Assembly: GCA_019192455.1 (NCBI GenBank)
Contig: JAHCML010000004.1
Location: 1 to 64,000, forward strand
From: Alphaproteobacteria bacterium SS10
GTDB taxonomy: Bacteria; Pseudomonadota; Alphaproteobacteria; TMED2
Length of the DNA: 64,000 nt
Reading direction: 5' to 3'
Made by a program: the position numbers and the translations under genes. Positions 24,135 through 33,979 of this stretch are shown piece after piece; position 1 is the stretch's first letter; the number at the start of each line of letters is the position of its first letter. The notes under the pieces were generated by a model. The model was not told the DNA's origin and did not search any database. It saw only the letters and a list, made by a program, of their open reading frames with translations.

Positions 24135-26084
24135 ATGATGACCACTCAATCAGCTTCTAAAACGCCACTGCTCGACCGGGTCGAGGATCTTGAAACGCTG
24201 CGCACGCTCTCCGATGAAGAGCTGAAGCAATATGCTGACGAGCTGCGGACCGAAACCGTCGATGCCGTCTCTGTCACCGGTGGCCACCTCGGTGCGGGCC
24301 TTGGCGTGGTTGAGCTGACCACCGCGATCCATGCTGTGTTCAATACCCCGGCGGATCGTCTGATCTTTGATGTCGGGCACCAATGTTACCCGCACAAAAT
24401 CATGACCGGTCGTCGTGATCGTATCCGAACCCTGCGCCAGGGCGGTGGCCTTAGTGGTTTCACCAAGCGGAGCGAGAGCGAGTTTGACCCATTTGGCGCT
24501 GCCCACAGCTCAACCTCCATCTCCGCTGGTTTGGGCATGGCCGTGGGCCGCGACCTTGGTGACGGCGACAACAACGTGATCTGTGTGATTGGCGACGGTG
24601 CGATGAGTGCCGGCATGGCCTATGAGGCGATGAACAACGCCGGTGCGATGCAGAGCAAGCTGATCGTCATCCTGAACGACAACGACATGTCTATTGCCCC
24701 GCCGGTTGGGGCGATGAGCGCGTATCTCTCACGCCTGCTGTCTTCCAAGCCATATCGGAACTTCCGCCAAAACGTTCTCAACTTCATGGAGAACCTGCCG
24801 CGTCCGCTGAAAAATGCGACCAAGAAGGCTGAGGAATACGCCCGTGGCATGGTCACCGGCGGCACCCTGTTTGAAGAGCTTGGCTTCTTCTATGTCGGCC
24901 CAATTGATGGCCACAATCTGGAGCATCTGCTGCCGGTCTTGCGCAATGTGCGTGATGATCAGGGCGAGGGGCCAATCCTGGTTCATGTGGTCACCCAGAA
25001 GGGCAAGGGCTACACCCCGGCTGAGGAATCCGCCGATAAGATGCACGGCGTGTCCAAGTTTGATGTGGTTACCGGCGCCCAATCTAAGGGCAAGCCAAAC
25101 GCACCTGCCTATACCAAGGTCTTTGCCAACAGCTTGGTCAAAGAAGCTGAGAAGGACGACAAGATCGTCGCCATTTCCGCGGCCATGCCATCCGGCACCG
25201 GCCTTGATGTGTTCGGTAAGGCATTCCCAGACCGCACCTTCGATGTAGGCATTGCCGAGCAGCACGGCGTGACCTTCGCTGCTGGCCTTGCCACCGAGGG
25301 CTACAAGCCGTTTGCCGCGATCTATTCTACCTTCCTTCAGCGTGGTTATGACCAAGTGGTCCACGATGTGGCGATCCAGGGCCTGCCGGTCCGTTTTGCC
25401 ATCGACCGGGCTGGTTTGGTTGGTGCCGATGGCTCCACCCATGCTGGTGCCTTCGACATTGCTTATCTCGGTTGCTTGCCGGGCTTTGTCCTGATGGCGG
25501 CCTCAGATGAGGTTGAGTTGCAGGATATGGTGGCAACGGCGGTGGCGATTGATGATCGCCCCTCCGCCTTCCGCTACCCACGTGGTGAAGCGGTTGGCAT
25601 CGACATGCCTGAAGCTGGCCGGGTCCTAGAGATCGGTAAGGGCAAGATTGTTAAGGAAGGCACCAAGGTGGCGCTGCTGTCCTATGGTGGTCGCTTGCAA
25701 GAATGCCTGAAGGCCGCAGAAGAGCTGGATAGCCGTGGCCTGTCCACGACGGTTGCCGATGCCCGCTTTGCCAAGCCGTTGGATGAGGACCTGATCCGCC
25801 GCCTAGCGAAGGAGCACGAGGTTCTGATCACCATTGAGGAAGGCTCCGTCGGTGGTTTTGGTGCCTTTGTCCTGCACTTCATGGCTGGTGATGGCCTGCT
25901 CGATAAGGGCATGACCATCCGCACCATGACCCTGCCGGATATCTTCCAAGATCAGGATAAACCAGAGCTGCAATACGAGCAGGCCGGCCTTAGCGCCCGC
26001 CACATCGTTGCCAAGGCGCTGGAAGCCCTAGGGGCGGATGAGAGCGTGATTGCGGCGGCCGTGACGGCACCGCAGAGCGCTTAA
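24135..26084 (+). CDS. dxs: 1-deoxy-D-xylulose-5-phosphate synthase
   Basis: A 649-residue TPP enzyme, the first step of the MEP isoprenoid pathway (pyruvate plus glyceraldehyde-3-phosphate to DXP). The TPP motif reads [18 protein letters not shown] and ends [21 protein letters not shown] and [13 protein letters not shown] are early family motifs. The transketolase pyrimidine domain contains [23 protein letters not shown], and the C-terminal domain has EEGSVGGFG. Length and domain order are standard. It is followed after 39 nt by tlyA on the same strand, a common alphaproteobacterial arrangement. Confidence 0.97.
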   Translation: MMTTQSASKTPLLDRVEDLETLRTLSDEELKQYADELRTETVDAVSVTGGHLGAGLGVVELTTAIHAVFNTPADRLIFDVGHQCYPHKIMTGRRDRIRTLRQGGGLSGFTKRSESEFDPFGAAHSSTSISAGLGMAVGRDLGDGDNNVICVIGDGAMSAGMAYEAMNNAGAMQSKLIVILNDNDMSIAPPVGAMSAYLSRLLSSKPYRNFRQNVLNFMENLPRPLKNATKKAEEYARGMVTGGTLFEELGFFYVGPIDGHNLEHLLPVLRNVRDDQGEGPILVHVVTQKGKGYTPAEESADKMHGVSKFDVVTGAQSKGKPNAPAYTKVFANSLVKEAEKDDKIVAISAAMPSGTGLDVFGKAFPDRTFDVGIAEQHGVTFAAGLATEGYKPFAAIYSTFLQRGYDQVVHDVAIQGLPVRFAIDRAGLVGADGSTHAGAFDIAYLGCLPGFVLMAASDEVELQDMVATAVAIDDRPSAFRYPRGEAVGIDMPEAGRVLEIGKGKIVKEGTKVALLSYGGRLQECLKAAEELDSRGLSTTVADARFAKPLDEDLIRRLAKEHEVLITIEEGSVGGFGAFVLHFMAGDGLLDKGMTIRTMTLPDIFQDQDKPELQYEQAGLSARHIVAKALEALGADESVIAAAVTAPQSA

Positions 26085-26123
26085 AGCCTGATCCATACGG
26101 TGCCCAGCTGGGGACGCTGATCC

Positions 26124-26879
26124 ATGGCTGGGAAAAGCCCGAAAATTCGTGCCGACCAACGGTTGGTTGACCTCGGCCTGGTCGAGAGCAAAAGCCGTGC
26201 CCAGGCCGTCATCATGGCTGGGCTGGTCTTTTCTAAAGAACAACGGATCGCCAAGCCGGGGCAGATGCTGGCCCTCGACACACCGCTTGAACTGCGCGGC
26301 AAGGATCACCCCTGGGTGTCCCGTGGTGGGCTAAAGCTGGCCCATGCGATTGAGGCGTTTGACCTCGACCCCGCCGGTGTGACGGCGATTGATGTTGGCG
26401 CCTCCACCGGTGGCTTCACGGATGTTCTGCTACACCATGGCGCTGATCGGGTTTTTGCCGTCGATGTGGGGCGTGGGCAGCTTGCTTGGAAGCTTAGGGA
26501 AGATGAGCGGGTTGTCGTGCTAGAGCAGACCAATGCCCGCCACCTGACCGAAGAGGTCATCACAACCCCGGCGGATTGGGTGGTTTGCGATGCGAGTTTC
26601 ATTGGCCTGGAAACCGTGCTGCCCGCCGCCATGGCCTTAACCAACCCAAAGTCAACGTTGGTGGCATTGATTAAGCCGCAATTTGAGGTTGGCCGTGACC
26701 AGGTCGGCAAGAAGGGCGTGGTTCGCGATCCCGAGCTGCATCAGGCCGTTTGCGATCGGATCAGTGATTGGCTCGCCGCACAGCCTGGTTGGACCGTGCG
26801 CGGCGTTAGTCCCAGCCCGATTACCGGGCCAGAGGGTAATGTTGAGTTCCTAATCGTCGGCGAACGTGGTGCCGCCTAA
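26124..26879 (+). CDS. tlyA: TlyA-family rRNA (2'-O-ribose) methyltransferase
   Basis: A 251-residue protein with an N-terminal S4 RNA-binding domain (IRADQRLVDLGLVESKSRAQAVIMAGLVF) and an FtsJ-type methyltransferase domain. The SAM motif reads VTAIDVGASTGGFTDVLLHHGA. The Lys-Asp-Lys-Glu catalytic set is visible in SRGGLKL, WVVCDASFI, ALIKPQFE and NVEFLIV. TlyA methylates cytidines of 16S and/or 23S rRNA; in mycobacteria its loss gives capreomycin resistance. It lies downstream of dxs, and its stop converges on sppA 11 nt away. Confidence 0.93.
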   Translation: MAGKSPKIRADQRLVDLGLVESKSRAQAVIMAGLVFSKEQRIAKPGQMLALDTPLELRGKDHPWVSRGGLKLAHAIEAFDLDPAGVTAIDVGASTGGFTDVLLHHGADRVFAVDVGRGQLAWKLREDERVVVLEQTNARHLTEEVITTPADWVVCDASFIGLETVLPAAMALTNPKSTLVALIKPQFEVGRDQVGKKGVVRDPELHQAVCDRISDWLAAQPGWTVRGVSPSPITGPEGNVEFLIVGERGAA

Positions 26880-26890
26880 GACGGGTTAGC

Positions 26891-28903
26891 TTAACGCGGC
26901 AATGGCATCGGCAGCGGTGTCCGTACTGGCTGTTCCGCCGCCTCTAGCGCCTCAAGCGTTTCATCAACGCCGGCATGCTCTGCAATGCGGCTCAGCTTAT
27001 TCAGAATATCCAGGCCTTCGCTGATCCCACCGAGGCTCTCGAAGATCTCAATCGCGGTGTCAAAGCGGCTTTGGCGGCGCGGGTAGTTGGTCAGCACGGC
27101 CTCGTCCACTTCAAGCCCAGCCGCCGAGGCAGCCAGCCGGAATGCGGTTTCGATCCCACCCAACTCATCAACCAGCCCAACCTGGAAGGCCTGCCGACCA
27201 CTCCAGACACGACCCTTGGCAATCTCGCGGGCCTCTTCCGTGCTGAAACCACGGGCCTCTGCCACACGCTCAAGGAACGCATCATAGATGTGATCTAGAT
27301 CCTCGTTCATCTTGGCGAGGCCACGGGCATCGAATGGGCGGTTGGTTGAGACGATATCGGCATTCTCACCCCGATAAATCGGCGCCCAATTCACGTCCCA
27401 CTCCTCCCAAACACCAGCGAGGTTTGGTTTGCCCGCCAGCACACCGATGGAACCGGTAAAGGTGCCGGGCTGGGCCACAATGGCGTCGGCGCCGCTAGCG
27501 ATCCAATAGCCGCCGGAGGCTGCGACCTGGGCCATTGAGATCACCACTGGTTTGCCCGCTTCACTGACCCGGGTTACCGCGCGCCGAACAAACTCAGATG
27601 CAGCGGGGGAGCCGCCAGGGCTATCCAGGCGCAGGACAACCGCCTCAATGGCGTCATCCTCGATGATCTCATCCAGGGTGGTGTCAATGCGCATGATTGG
27701 CATGGCGCCACTGAAGACGGAACTGCCGCCCGCCCCCTGAACAATCGGGCCAGAGGCTTGAACCAAGGCAATGCCATTGCTGGTTGGCTCACTCTCGGTC
27801 AGTTGGCTGCTATAGCCGGTGAGGGAGATGATTTCGCCATCTTCCTCAATCGCGTCCAGAAACTCGTCGCGGTAGCCGATGCGGTCGATCAGACCACCCT
27901 CAAGCGCCGTCTGGGCGGTGAGGGGCGCATTGTCGATTAAGCTCTCCAGCTGCTCTGGCGTCAGGTTGCGGTCAGCGGCGATGTCTTCAACGATCTGCTC
28001 AAACAGATCATTGATCAGGCTTTCCATATTCTCCCGTACCGCTGGCGGGATATCGCTTTCGGTAAACTGCGCCAGGGCGGATTTGTATTCCTCCCGGGTG
28101 ACTGCTTCGAACTCGACATTGAAACGTTCAAGCAAGTCAGCAGCGAAGGGAAGCTCCATCCCCAGGCCATTGATTGCAATGCCGCCCACAGGCTGCAGCC
28201 ACACCTCATCAAACGCGCTGGCGAGGTAGTAGGGGCCCGTACCCCCGGCGAAATCACCCATGGAGAAGCTGAAGGCATGGGCAAACTTACCGGCCTCGCG
28301 GAACCGTTTAACGGCGTCGCGCACTTCCTGGATATGGCCAAAGGACATCGGCACGGGTTCCATGCGCACGATGAGGCCCTTAACCCGGTCATCTCGAGCA
28401 GCGGCATTCAGCGTTCGCACCAGCTGAGGCACCGTTAGGTCGCGTTCAACGAGGCTCGCAAGCCCGCCACCTGCGCGGGTTTCCACCAGCGGCTTACCAA
28501 ATGCGTGTGATAGGACAATGTCTTGTGGCAGGGCCGGTGCTACTGGGCCCTCAACCTCGCCCAGCAGGGAGATAAGGCTCATCACGCTGGCGAAGACAAA
28601 CAGCCCAAGGCCAGCAAAGGTGAAGACAAAGATTGCCGCAACACCTTTGGCAAAGCTCCACCAGCCACTACCTTTGCCGTCACCGGTGCCGCCGCCATTA
28701 CCGCCTGATCCGCCTGCTGTAGGCCGATAGCGGGGTGGTGCCGTCGCGCCGCTCATTGGATCAGCGGTCGATTGCCGGCTTTGCATCCGTTGCTGGGCAC
28801 TGGCCGCCGTGCCTGGCATTTGACCAAGCTCTTCAGCGCTGGGTGCTGCTGGCTCTACTGGCTTACTGCGGAAAGGGTTATTCGGCGTCTGATCTGAAGG
28901 CAC
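26891..28903 (-). CDS. sppA: Signal peptide peptidase SppA (67K type)
   Basis: A 670-residue membrane-bound Ser/Lys protease that degrades cleaved signal peptides. A cytoplasmic, Pro/Gly/Ser-rich N-terminal stretch of about 80 residues precedes one membrane helix (about 84-115). Two tandem peptidase S49 domains follow. The general base Lys274 (EEYKSALAQF) lies in the first and the nucleophile Ser463 (QVAASGGYWIAS) in the second, as in E. coli SppA. The start is GTG at 28903, 26 nt inside the end of the AhpD-like gene, which suggests translational coupling. The long N-terminal cytoplasmic region is unusual compared with E. coli. Confidence 0.92.
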   Translation of the reverse strand: MPSDQTPNNPFRSKPVEPAAPSAEELGQMPGTAASAQQRMQSRQSTADPMSGATAPPRYRPTAGGSGGNGGGTGDGKGSGWWSFAKGVAAIFVFTFAGLGLFVFASVMSLISLLGEVEGPVAPALPQDIVLSHAFGKPLVETRAGGGLASLVERDLTVPQLVRTLNAAARDDRVKGLIVRMEPVPMSFGHIQEVRDAVKRFREAGKFAHAFSFSMGDFAGGTGPYYLASAFDEVWLQPVGGIAINGLGMELPFAADLLERFNVEFEAVTREEYKSALAQFTESDIPPAVRENMESLINDLFEQIVEDIAADRNLTPEQLESLIDNAPLTAQTALEGGLIDRIGYRDEFLDAIEEDGEIISLTGYSSQLTESEPTSNGIALVQASGPIVQGAGGSSVFSGAMPIMRIDTTLDEIIEDDAIEAVVLRLDSPGGSPAASEFVRRAVTRVSEAGKPVVISMAQVAASGGYWIASGADAIVAQPGTFTGSIGVLAGKPNLAGVWEEWDVNWAPIYRGENADIVSTNRPFDARGLAKMNEDLDHIYDAFLERVAEARGFSTEEAREIAKGRVWSGRQAFQVGLVDELGGIETAFRLAASAAGLEVDEAVLTNYPRRQSRFDTAIEIFESLGGISEGLDILNKLSRIAEHAGVDETLEALEAAEQPVRTPLPMPLPR

Positions 28904-29465
28904 TGTGATATTCCCGGTTCGGTATCATCTCAACCGCGCTGGCAACGCGGTTCGACATGTTGAAAAAGCCTGTCACGTCGGCGATGTCAAAAATCTCTTC
29001 TTCGCTGAAGCCTGCCTGGCGGAGTGCTTCTCGGTCAGCCTCGCCCATTTGATGGGGTTCGGTGGTCAGCTTCCAGGCAAAATCCAGCATGGCACGTTGT
29101 CGGTCATCCAGGGCAGCGGTGCGATAGTTCATCACTAACATTTCACCAAGCTCTGGATCGCCTGAGAGCTGCCGCACGGCTGCCCCATGGGCCACGAGGC
29201 AGTAATAGCAGTGATTGGCCGAGGAAACGACGACCGCGATCATCTCGCGCTCTAATTTGGAGAGCTTGCTATCGCCCAGCATCAGCTCGTTGTAATGCCT
29301 TGAAAAGGTGCGGAGTTTTGCCTCACGCGCGCTATAGGCTTGAAGTACATTTGGCACGAAGCCAAGCTTGTCACGGCATAGCTGGAAGAATTTTTGATGC
29401 TCGTCATCCAGGCTGGTCTCATCCGGCACAATGTCCAAGGCCATCACGTGTTCCGGCTGCGGCAT
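28878..29465 (-). CDS. Peroxidase-related AhpD/carboxymuconolactone decarboxylase-like protein
   Basis: A 195-residue all-helical protein of the AhpD-like superfamily. The redox CxxC is in SSANHCYYCLVAHG, with the downstream His of the proton relay. The pattern LDEHQKFFQLCRDKLGFVPNVLQAYS fits the uncharacterised 'peroxidase-related enzyme' group. These proteins reduce peroxides or act as disulfide reductases. GGAGG stands 5 nt before the ATG at 29465, which fixes the start. The 3' end overlaps the sppA start by 26 nt, so they are one transcript. Confidence 0.85.
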   Translation of the reverse strand: MPQPEHVMALDIVPDETSLDDEHQKFFQLCRDKLGFVPNVLQAYSAREAKLRTFSRHYNELMLGDSKLSKLEREMIAVVVSSANHCYYCLVAHGAAVRQLSGDPELGEMLVMNYRTAALDDRQRAMLDFAWKLTTEPHQMGEADREALRQAGFSEEEIFDIADVTGFFNMSNRVASAVEMIPNREYHSAFRSDAE

Positions 29466-29604
29466 GGGAGCCTCCCTCACTTGCTATCTTGTCGTTTTGT
29501 GCTGCCCGTGGTTCGCTAGTCGAGTTCGGGCGTCGTGAACAGGTGCGGCAGGGTAGTCCAGCCGTGGCCTAAGACGCAAAGCGCTAAATCAATTGTCGCG
29601 AATT

Positions 29605-30369
29605 ATGGTTGAACAACGTTGGGACGCTGAGGCCTATGCCAGGCACGCCCGTTTTGTCACAGATCTAGGCGAGCCTGTCTTCGATCTGCTTTCCCCGGTG
29701 GAGGGTGAAACCATTATCGATCTCGGCTGCGGTGATGGGGTGCTAACCCAACGTATCGCCGAGAAGGGCGCCAAGGTTATCGGGGTTGATGCAGACCCCG
29801 ACATGGTTGCCGCCGCTGATGAGCTTGGCCTCGATGCGCGCGTTGCTGACGCGACAGATTTTGACCTTGGCATCACCGCCGATGCCGTCTTCTCTAACGC
29901 TGCCCTTCACTGGATCAAGGACGCGGACAAGGTTATCGAGCGGGTTAAGGAACACCTGAAGCCCGGTGGCCGGTTTGTCGCTGAGTTTGGCGGCTTCGGC
30001 AATATCGCGGCAATCTCAACCGCGCTTCGATCCACCGCTATCCGCTGGGGGCTTGGCCCTGACTGTCTGCCCGATTGGTACTTCCCAACTGAGGATGAGT
30101 ATCGGGAGCTGCTCGAGGATGCGGGTTTCGCCGTCCTGCATATGCAGCTGCATCCCCGCCAGACCCGCGTCACTGCAGGCATGGAAGCCTGGCTCGAGAT
30201 TATGACGGCTAAAACCATCGGCAAGTTGCCGGTGAATGAGCGTGAGGCTTTCGTTAAAGAGGTGCGTGTGCTGCTTGAACCGACGCTGAAGGCATCGGAC
30301 GGCACATGGTACGCCGATTATGTGCGCCTACGCTTCCATGCGGTCTTGCCGGAAGAGCTTGAGGATTAA
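29605..30369 (+). CDS. Class I SAM-dependent methyltransferase (trans-aconitate methyltransferase-like)
   Basis: A 254-residue Rossmann-fold methyltransferase. Motif I reads [32 protein letters not shown]. The region [38 protein letters not shown] matches the Tam/BioC-like group, whose members methylate small carboxylates. The substrate is not known. The ATG at 29605 was preferred to a TTG four codons upstream. Its stop codon overlaps the aroC stop on the opposite strand by 4 nt. Confidence 0.88.
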   Translation: MVEQRWDAEAYARHARFVTDLGEPVFDLLSPVEGETIIDLGCGDGVLTQRIAEKGAKVIGVDADPDMVAAADELGLDARVADATDFDLGITADAVFSNAALHWIKDADKVIERVKEHLKPGGRFVAEFGGFGNIAAISTALRSTAIRWGLGPDCLPDWYFPTEDEYRELLEDAGFAVLHMQLHPRQTRVTAGMEAWLEIMTAKTIGKLPVNEREAFVKEVRVLLEPTLKASDGTWYADYVRLRFHAVLPEELED

Positions 30370-31499
30370 TCCCGCTTATCCCAAGGGCGGTCGAAGGCGA
30401 CTGCATCACCACTCGCAAGATGGCGCAGCAGATGGTCGGCCAGGACGCAGGCCATCATCGCCTCGGCAACCGGGGCGCCGCGAATACCAACGCATGGGTC
30501 ATGCCGACCCTTAGTCACGACCTCAACCTCTTCACCGAAGCGGTTGATCGTGTTGCGTGGTGTGAGGATTGAGCTGGTTGGCTTAATCGCCAGGCGGACG
30601 ACGATATCTTGACCACTTGAGATGCCGCCCAGCACACCGCCAGCTTTGTTTGACTGAAACACTGGCTTGCCATCGGCGTCGAGGCGGATTTCATCGGCAT
30701 TCTCCGCACCATCAAGGGCGGCGGTTGCGAACCCGGCGCCAATCTCAACACCCTTGGCGGCATTGATCGACATCATGGCACCGGCGAGCTCGGCATCCAG
30801 TTTGCCATAGACCGGGGTTCCTAGACCTGGCGGGACATTCATGGCCACGCACTCGATAACCGCACCGGCGGATAGGCCCCCTTTACGGATTTGGTCCAGG
30901 TAATCGGCCCAGTGTTCGGCTGCCTTGGCGTCGGGGCTGAAGAATGGGTTGCGATCAACCTCATCCCAATCCCAATTCTCTCGGTCGAGGCCATGGGGGC
31001 CGATCTGGGTAACCGCCGCCTTGATCTCAATTGGTGGCCGGTCAGCCAGGGCAGGGTGGTGCGCTAAGATTTGTCTTGCGACACCGCCTGCGGCCACTCG
31101 CATCGCGGTTTCCCGGGCGGAGGCACGACCACCGCCTCGATAATCCCGCATGCCGTATTTGGCCCAATAGGTGTAATCCGCGTGACCGGGGCGAAACTTA
31201 TCGGCGATATCGCCATAGTCTTTGGAGCGCTGATCGGTGTTCTGGATGGTCAGGCCGATGGGCGTGCCCGTGGTCTGGCCCTCAAATACGCCAGACTGAA
31301 TGGCCACCTCATCCGCTTCACGTCGCTGGGTGGTGAAACGGGATTGGCCGGGTTTCCGGCGATCCAGATGGGTTTGAAGATCGGCTTCACTCAGCGGAAT
31401 GCCGGCCGGGCAGCCATCAACGACACAGCCCAGAGAGGGGCCATGGCTCTCGCCATAGGTTGTGAAGCGAAAGGTCTGACCGAAGCTGTTTTCCGCCAT
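30366..31499 (-). CDS. aroC: Chorismate synthase
   Basis: A 377-residue FMN-dependent chorismate synthase, the last step of the shikimate pathway (EPSP to chorismate). Visible signatures are [17 protein letters not shown] near the N-terminus, [29 protein letters not shown], and [19 protein letters not shown] and KPTSSI in the C-terminal half. Length is normal. It begins 9 nt after the fabI stop, so fabI-aroC form an operon. Confidence 0.97.
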   Translation of the reverse strand: MAENSFGQTFRFTTYGESHGPSLGCVVDGCPAGIPLSEADLQTHLDRRKPGQSRFTTQRREADEVAIQSGVFEGQTTGTPIGLTIQNTDQRSKDYGDIADKFRPGHADYTYWAKYGMRDYRGGGRASARETAMRVAAGGVARQILAHHPALADRPPIEIKAAVTQIGPHGLDRENWDWDEVDRNPFFSPDAKAAEHWADYLDQIRKGGLSAGAVIECVAMNVPPGLGTPVYGKLDAELAGAMMSINAAKGVEIGAGFATAALDGAENADEIRLDADGKPVFQSNKAGGVLGGISSGQDIVVRLAIKPTSSILTPRNTINRFGEEVEVVTKGRHDPCVGIRGAPVAEAMMACVLADHLLRHLASGDAVAFDRPWDKRD

Positions 31500-31508
31500 G
31501 GGTTGGGT

Positions 31509-32348
31509 CTAGCCTTGATCACCGAGGCTTTGCAGCAGGGCGCCGCTTTCGCCAGCACCATCAACTGAGGCCATGCCGACCACGTGATAGCCCGCATCCA
31601 CATGCAGGCATTCACCCGTAACGCCGGTGCCGAGATCACTGAGCAGGTACAGCGCGCTCTTGCCCACCTCGTCCTGGGTGACATTACGCTTGAGCGGGGC
31701 GTTGTACTCATTCCAACGCAGGATATAGCGGAAGTCGCCAATACCGCTTGCCGCCAAGGTTTTGATTGGGCCAGCAGAGATCGAGTTCACCCGCACATTC
31801 TGCTTACCCATATCGACGGCCAGATACTGGACGGAAGCTTCCAAAGCCGCCTTGGCAACACCCATCACATTGTAATGGGGCATCACCTTCTCAGCGCCGT
31901 AATAGGTGAGGGTGACGATAGAGCCACCTTCAGTCATCAGCGGGGCTGCCCGTTGGCAGACAGCGGTGAAGGAGTAGCAGGAGATATCCATCGTCATGCG
32001 GAAGTTATCTGGCGTCGTGTCCAGATAACGACCGTCGAGCTCGCGCTTGTCTGAGTAAGCAATGGCGTGGACGAGGAAATCGATCTTCCCCCACTTCTTG
32101 CCGATCTCATCGAACGCGGCGTCGAGTGAGGCGGCATCGGTGACATCGCAGTCGATCAGCGTGTCACAGCCAATACGCTCAGCCAGTGGTTTCACCCGCT
32201 TGGCAAAGGCATCGCCCTGATAGGTGAGGGCCAGTTCGGCGCCAGCGTTGTGCAAAGCCTCAGCGATGCCCCAGGCGATGGAGCGGTCATTGGCAACGCC
32301 CATGATCAGGCCGCGCTTCCCGGCCATTAATCCTGTGCTGTCAGTCAT
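31509..32348 (-). CDS. fabI: Enoyl-[acyl-carrier-protein] reductase (NADH)
   Basis: A 279-residue short-chain dehydrogenase-type enoyl-ACP reductase, which reduces the double bond in each fatty-acid elongation cycle and is the target of triclosan. The family N-terminus KRGLIMGVANDRSIAWGIAEALHNAGAELALTYQG is present, as is the Tyr-x6-Lys catalytic set (MPHYNVMGVAKAALE) and the adenine-site pattern DFLVHAIAYSDK. The C-terminus is about 20 residues longer than E. coli FabI. It is the first gene of a pair with aroC. Confidence 0.96.
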   Translation of the reverse strand: MTDSTGLMAGKRGLIMGVANDRSIAWGIAEALHNAGAELALTYQGDAFAKRVKPLAERIGCDTLIDCDVTDAASLDAAFDEIGKKWGKIDFLVHAIAYSDKRELDGRYLDTTPDNFRMTMDISCYSFTAVCQRAAPLMTEGGSIVTLTYYGAEKVMPHYNVMGVAKAALEASVQYLAVDMGKQNVRVNSISAGPIKTLAASGIGDFRYILRWNEYNAPLKRNVTQDEVGKSALYLLSDLGTGVTGECLHVDAGYHVVGMASVDGAGESGALLQSLGDQG

Positions 32349-32495
32349 AGTCTGTGGGTTTCCCGGCAGCGCTTGACGGTTGGCTGCACCAGTTTGGCCT
32401 GGTTCTCACCACCGTTCTTAGACATGTGATTAATCGGCGCTCAAATGCGGGACCCCGCGCTGCGCGCCTGTTATGCCGAGGTGTTAGCAGGCTGG

Positions 32496-33014
32496 TTAGT
32501 TAACCACAACCCAATCGCCGTTTGGCTGACGGCATGCGGTACCGAAAGCTTCCTCAACGCTACCAGCAATATTGATGATCTGCTGGTACTGGCGGCAGAC
32601 GCTGCCGATGGTTGAGAGGCCCTGGCGGATCGGCGTAATGGTGCCGGAGTTGCCAGATTGTGGGTTGGCCCACTGGACGGTCTGACCAAGCGCGGCGGAA
32701 TGGGCCCGGAAACCGGCCTCTTCAGCAAAGATTTGGTCGGTGCGCGTTAGGCGACGACCCGGTTGGCCAGGAATGGCAGCGCCCAGGATGGTTGCCTGGG
32801 GCGCCGCCGCTATCGGTCCCTTGCCCGGGTCCAATTGGGTTGAGATCAGCCCACCACGGATCGGCGTTACGCGCACGGCTGGGCTATCAATGGTGTCGTA
32901 GAAAAGCGGAATATGCTCTGGCGTGCAGGCGGTGACGCCCAGCACCATAAGGCTGGCAGCCGCCATGCGAGCGGTCAGGGAAGATTTCTTCAATCCGTTC
33001 AGGAAGCCAATCAT
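32496..33014 (-). CDS. Outer-membrane lipoprotein with 17-kDa surface-antigen domain
   Basis: A 172-residue protein. The N-terminus has a basic stretch, a hydrophobic core and a lipobox ending LGVTAC, so it is probably lipidated at Cys30. The C-terminal half (about 108-172) reads QTVQWANPQSGNSGTITPIR...VCRQYQQIINIAGSVEEAFGTACRQPNGDWVVVN, the pattern of the rickettsial 17-kDa antigen/RT0821 family common in alphaproteobacteria. Its role is structural or unknown. It is a single gene, with 147 nt to fabI downstream. Confidence 0.85.
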   Translation of the reverse strand: MIGFLNGLKKSSLTARMAAASLMVLGVTACTPEHIPLFYDTIDSPAVRVTPIRGGLISTQLDPGKGPIAAAPQATILGAAIPGQPGRRLTRTDQIFAEEAGFRAHSAALGQTVQWANPQSGNSGTITPIRQGLSTIGSVCRQYQQIINIAGSVEEAFGTACRQPNGDWVVVN

Positions 33015-33281
33015 TGGTCCGATTCCTTCAAGCGAAACGCCGTTCTGGCGGGCGCAAACTGTTGGATGAAATGTCTTAGATTCTGTCGATTCTGTCAGGT
33101 TGAATGCGCGTTTTCGGCAAAATCACGATGGGGGTGTGGATAAACGGGCACGTCGGGCCTTTTGGGCGGTACAAGGCCTGACAGCCGCAGATCGTCGCTA
33201 TCGAAGCCGTGGTCGTTGCCAGGGCGGGCCAGACCAACTATTTCCCTGGACCACAACTCTTCCGTTTCTCAGGGGCCTAGC

Positions 33282-33947
33282 ATGTCTGTTTTCACCACCG
33301 GCGACGACACCAGGGATGAGGGCGTTTCCGCCATCGACATCATCAACCCGTTCAAGCTGTTCGGGCAGTGGTTTGAGGATGCGAAAGAGAATGAAATCAA
33401 CGATCCCAACGCAATGACCATCGCCACGGTGGACGAGGATGGCATGCCATCCGCCCGCATGGTGCTGCTGAAAGACTTCGATGAGCGTGGGTTCGTCTTC
33501 TACACCAATCACACCTCGCGCAAGGGGCGTGAGCTTTACGACAATCCAGCGACCGCGCTGATGTTCTACTGGAAGTCTCTACGCCGTCAGGTGCGGATTG
33601 AGGGCGACGCAGCGCCGGTTCCGGACGCAGAGGCCGATGCTTATTTCGCAAGCCGCAGCCGTGGCAGCCGGATTGGCGCCTGGGCGTCCCTGCAGTCACA
33701 GCCGCTGGAAAGCCGGGAGGCTTTGAAGGCGCGGGTTGAGGCGATTGAGGCTGCCTATCCGGGTGAGGATGTGCCGCGACCACCCCATTGGTCTGGTTTC
33801 CGGGTTAGCCCGCGCCGGATTGAGTTCTGGGAAGATATGCCGTTCCGCCTCCACAACCGGATCGTGTTCCACGCCGTGCCCACCGCCACGGATGACCCTG
33901 CAGCGGGTACCGTTGCGGGCTGGCGCACCGAACGGCTTTACCCGTAA
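33282..33947 (+). CDS. pdxH: Pyridoxamine 5'-phosphate oxidase
   Basis: A 221-residue FMN enzyme that makes pyridoxal 5'-phosphate from pyridoxine or pyridoxamine phosphate. The FMN-binding region is SARMVLLKDFDERGFVFYTNHTSRKGREL, then RQVRIEGDAAPV, SRGSRIGAWASLQSQPL and the C-terminal pattern FRVSPRRIEFWEDMPFRLHNRIVF...WRTERLYP, diagnostic of PdxH. The ATG at 33282 with AGGGG upstream gives the usual length; the frame stays open upstream for 40 more codons without similarity. The PLP made here serves enzymes such as the transaminase at 10.3-11.6 kb. Confidence 0.96.
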   Translation: MSVFTTGDDTRDEGVSAIDIINPFKLFGQWFEDAKENEINDPNAMTIATVDEDGMPSARMVLLKDFDERGFVFYTNHTSRKGRELYDNPATALMFYWKSLRRQVRIEGDAAPVPDAEADAYFASRSRGSRIGAWASLQSQPLESREALKARVEAIEAAYPGEDVPRPPHWSGFRVSPRRIEFWEDMPFRLHNRIVFHAVPTATDDPAAGTVAGWRTERLYP

Positions 33948-33979
33948 CGCCTGACCCGGTTGATTGAAGGCGGTTTTCC

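Noticed and set aside
33100-33281. Upstream extension of pdxH (40 extra codons)
   Set aside because: Not similar to PdxH N-termini; the ATG at 33282 has a good AGGGG and gives the family length.
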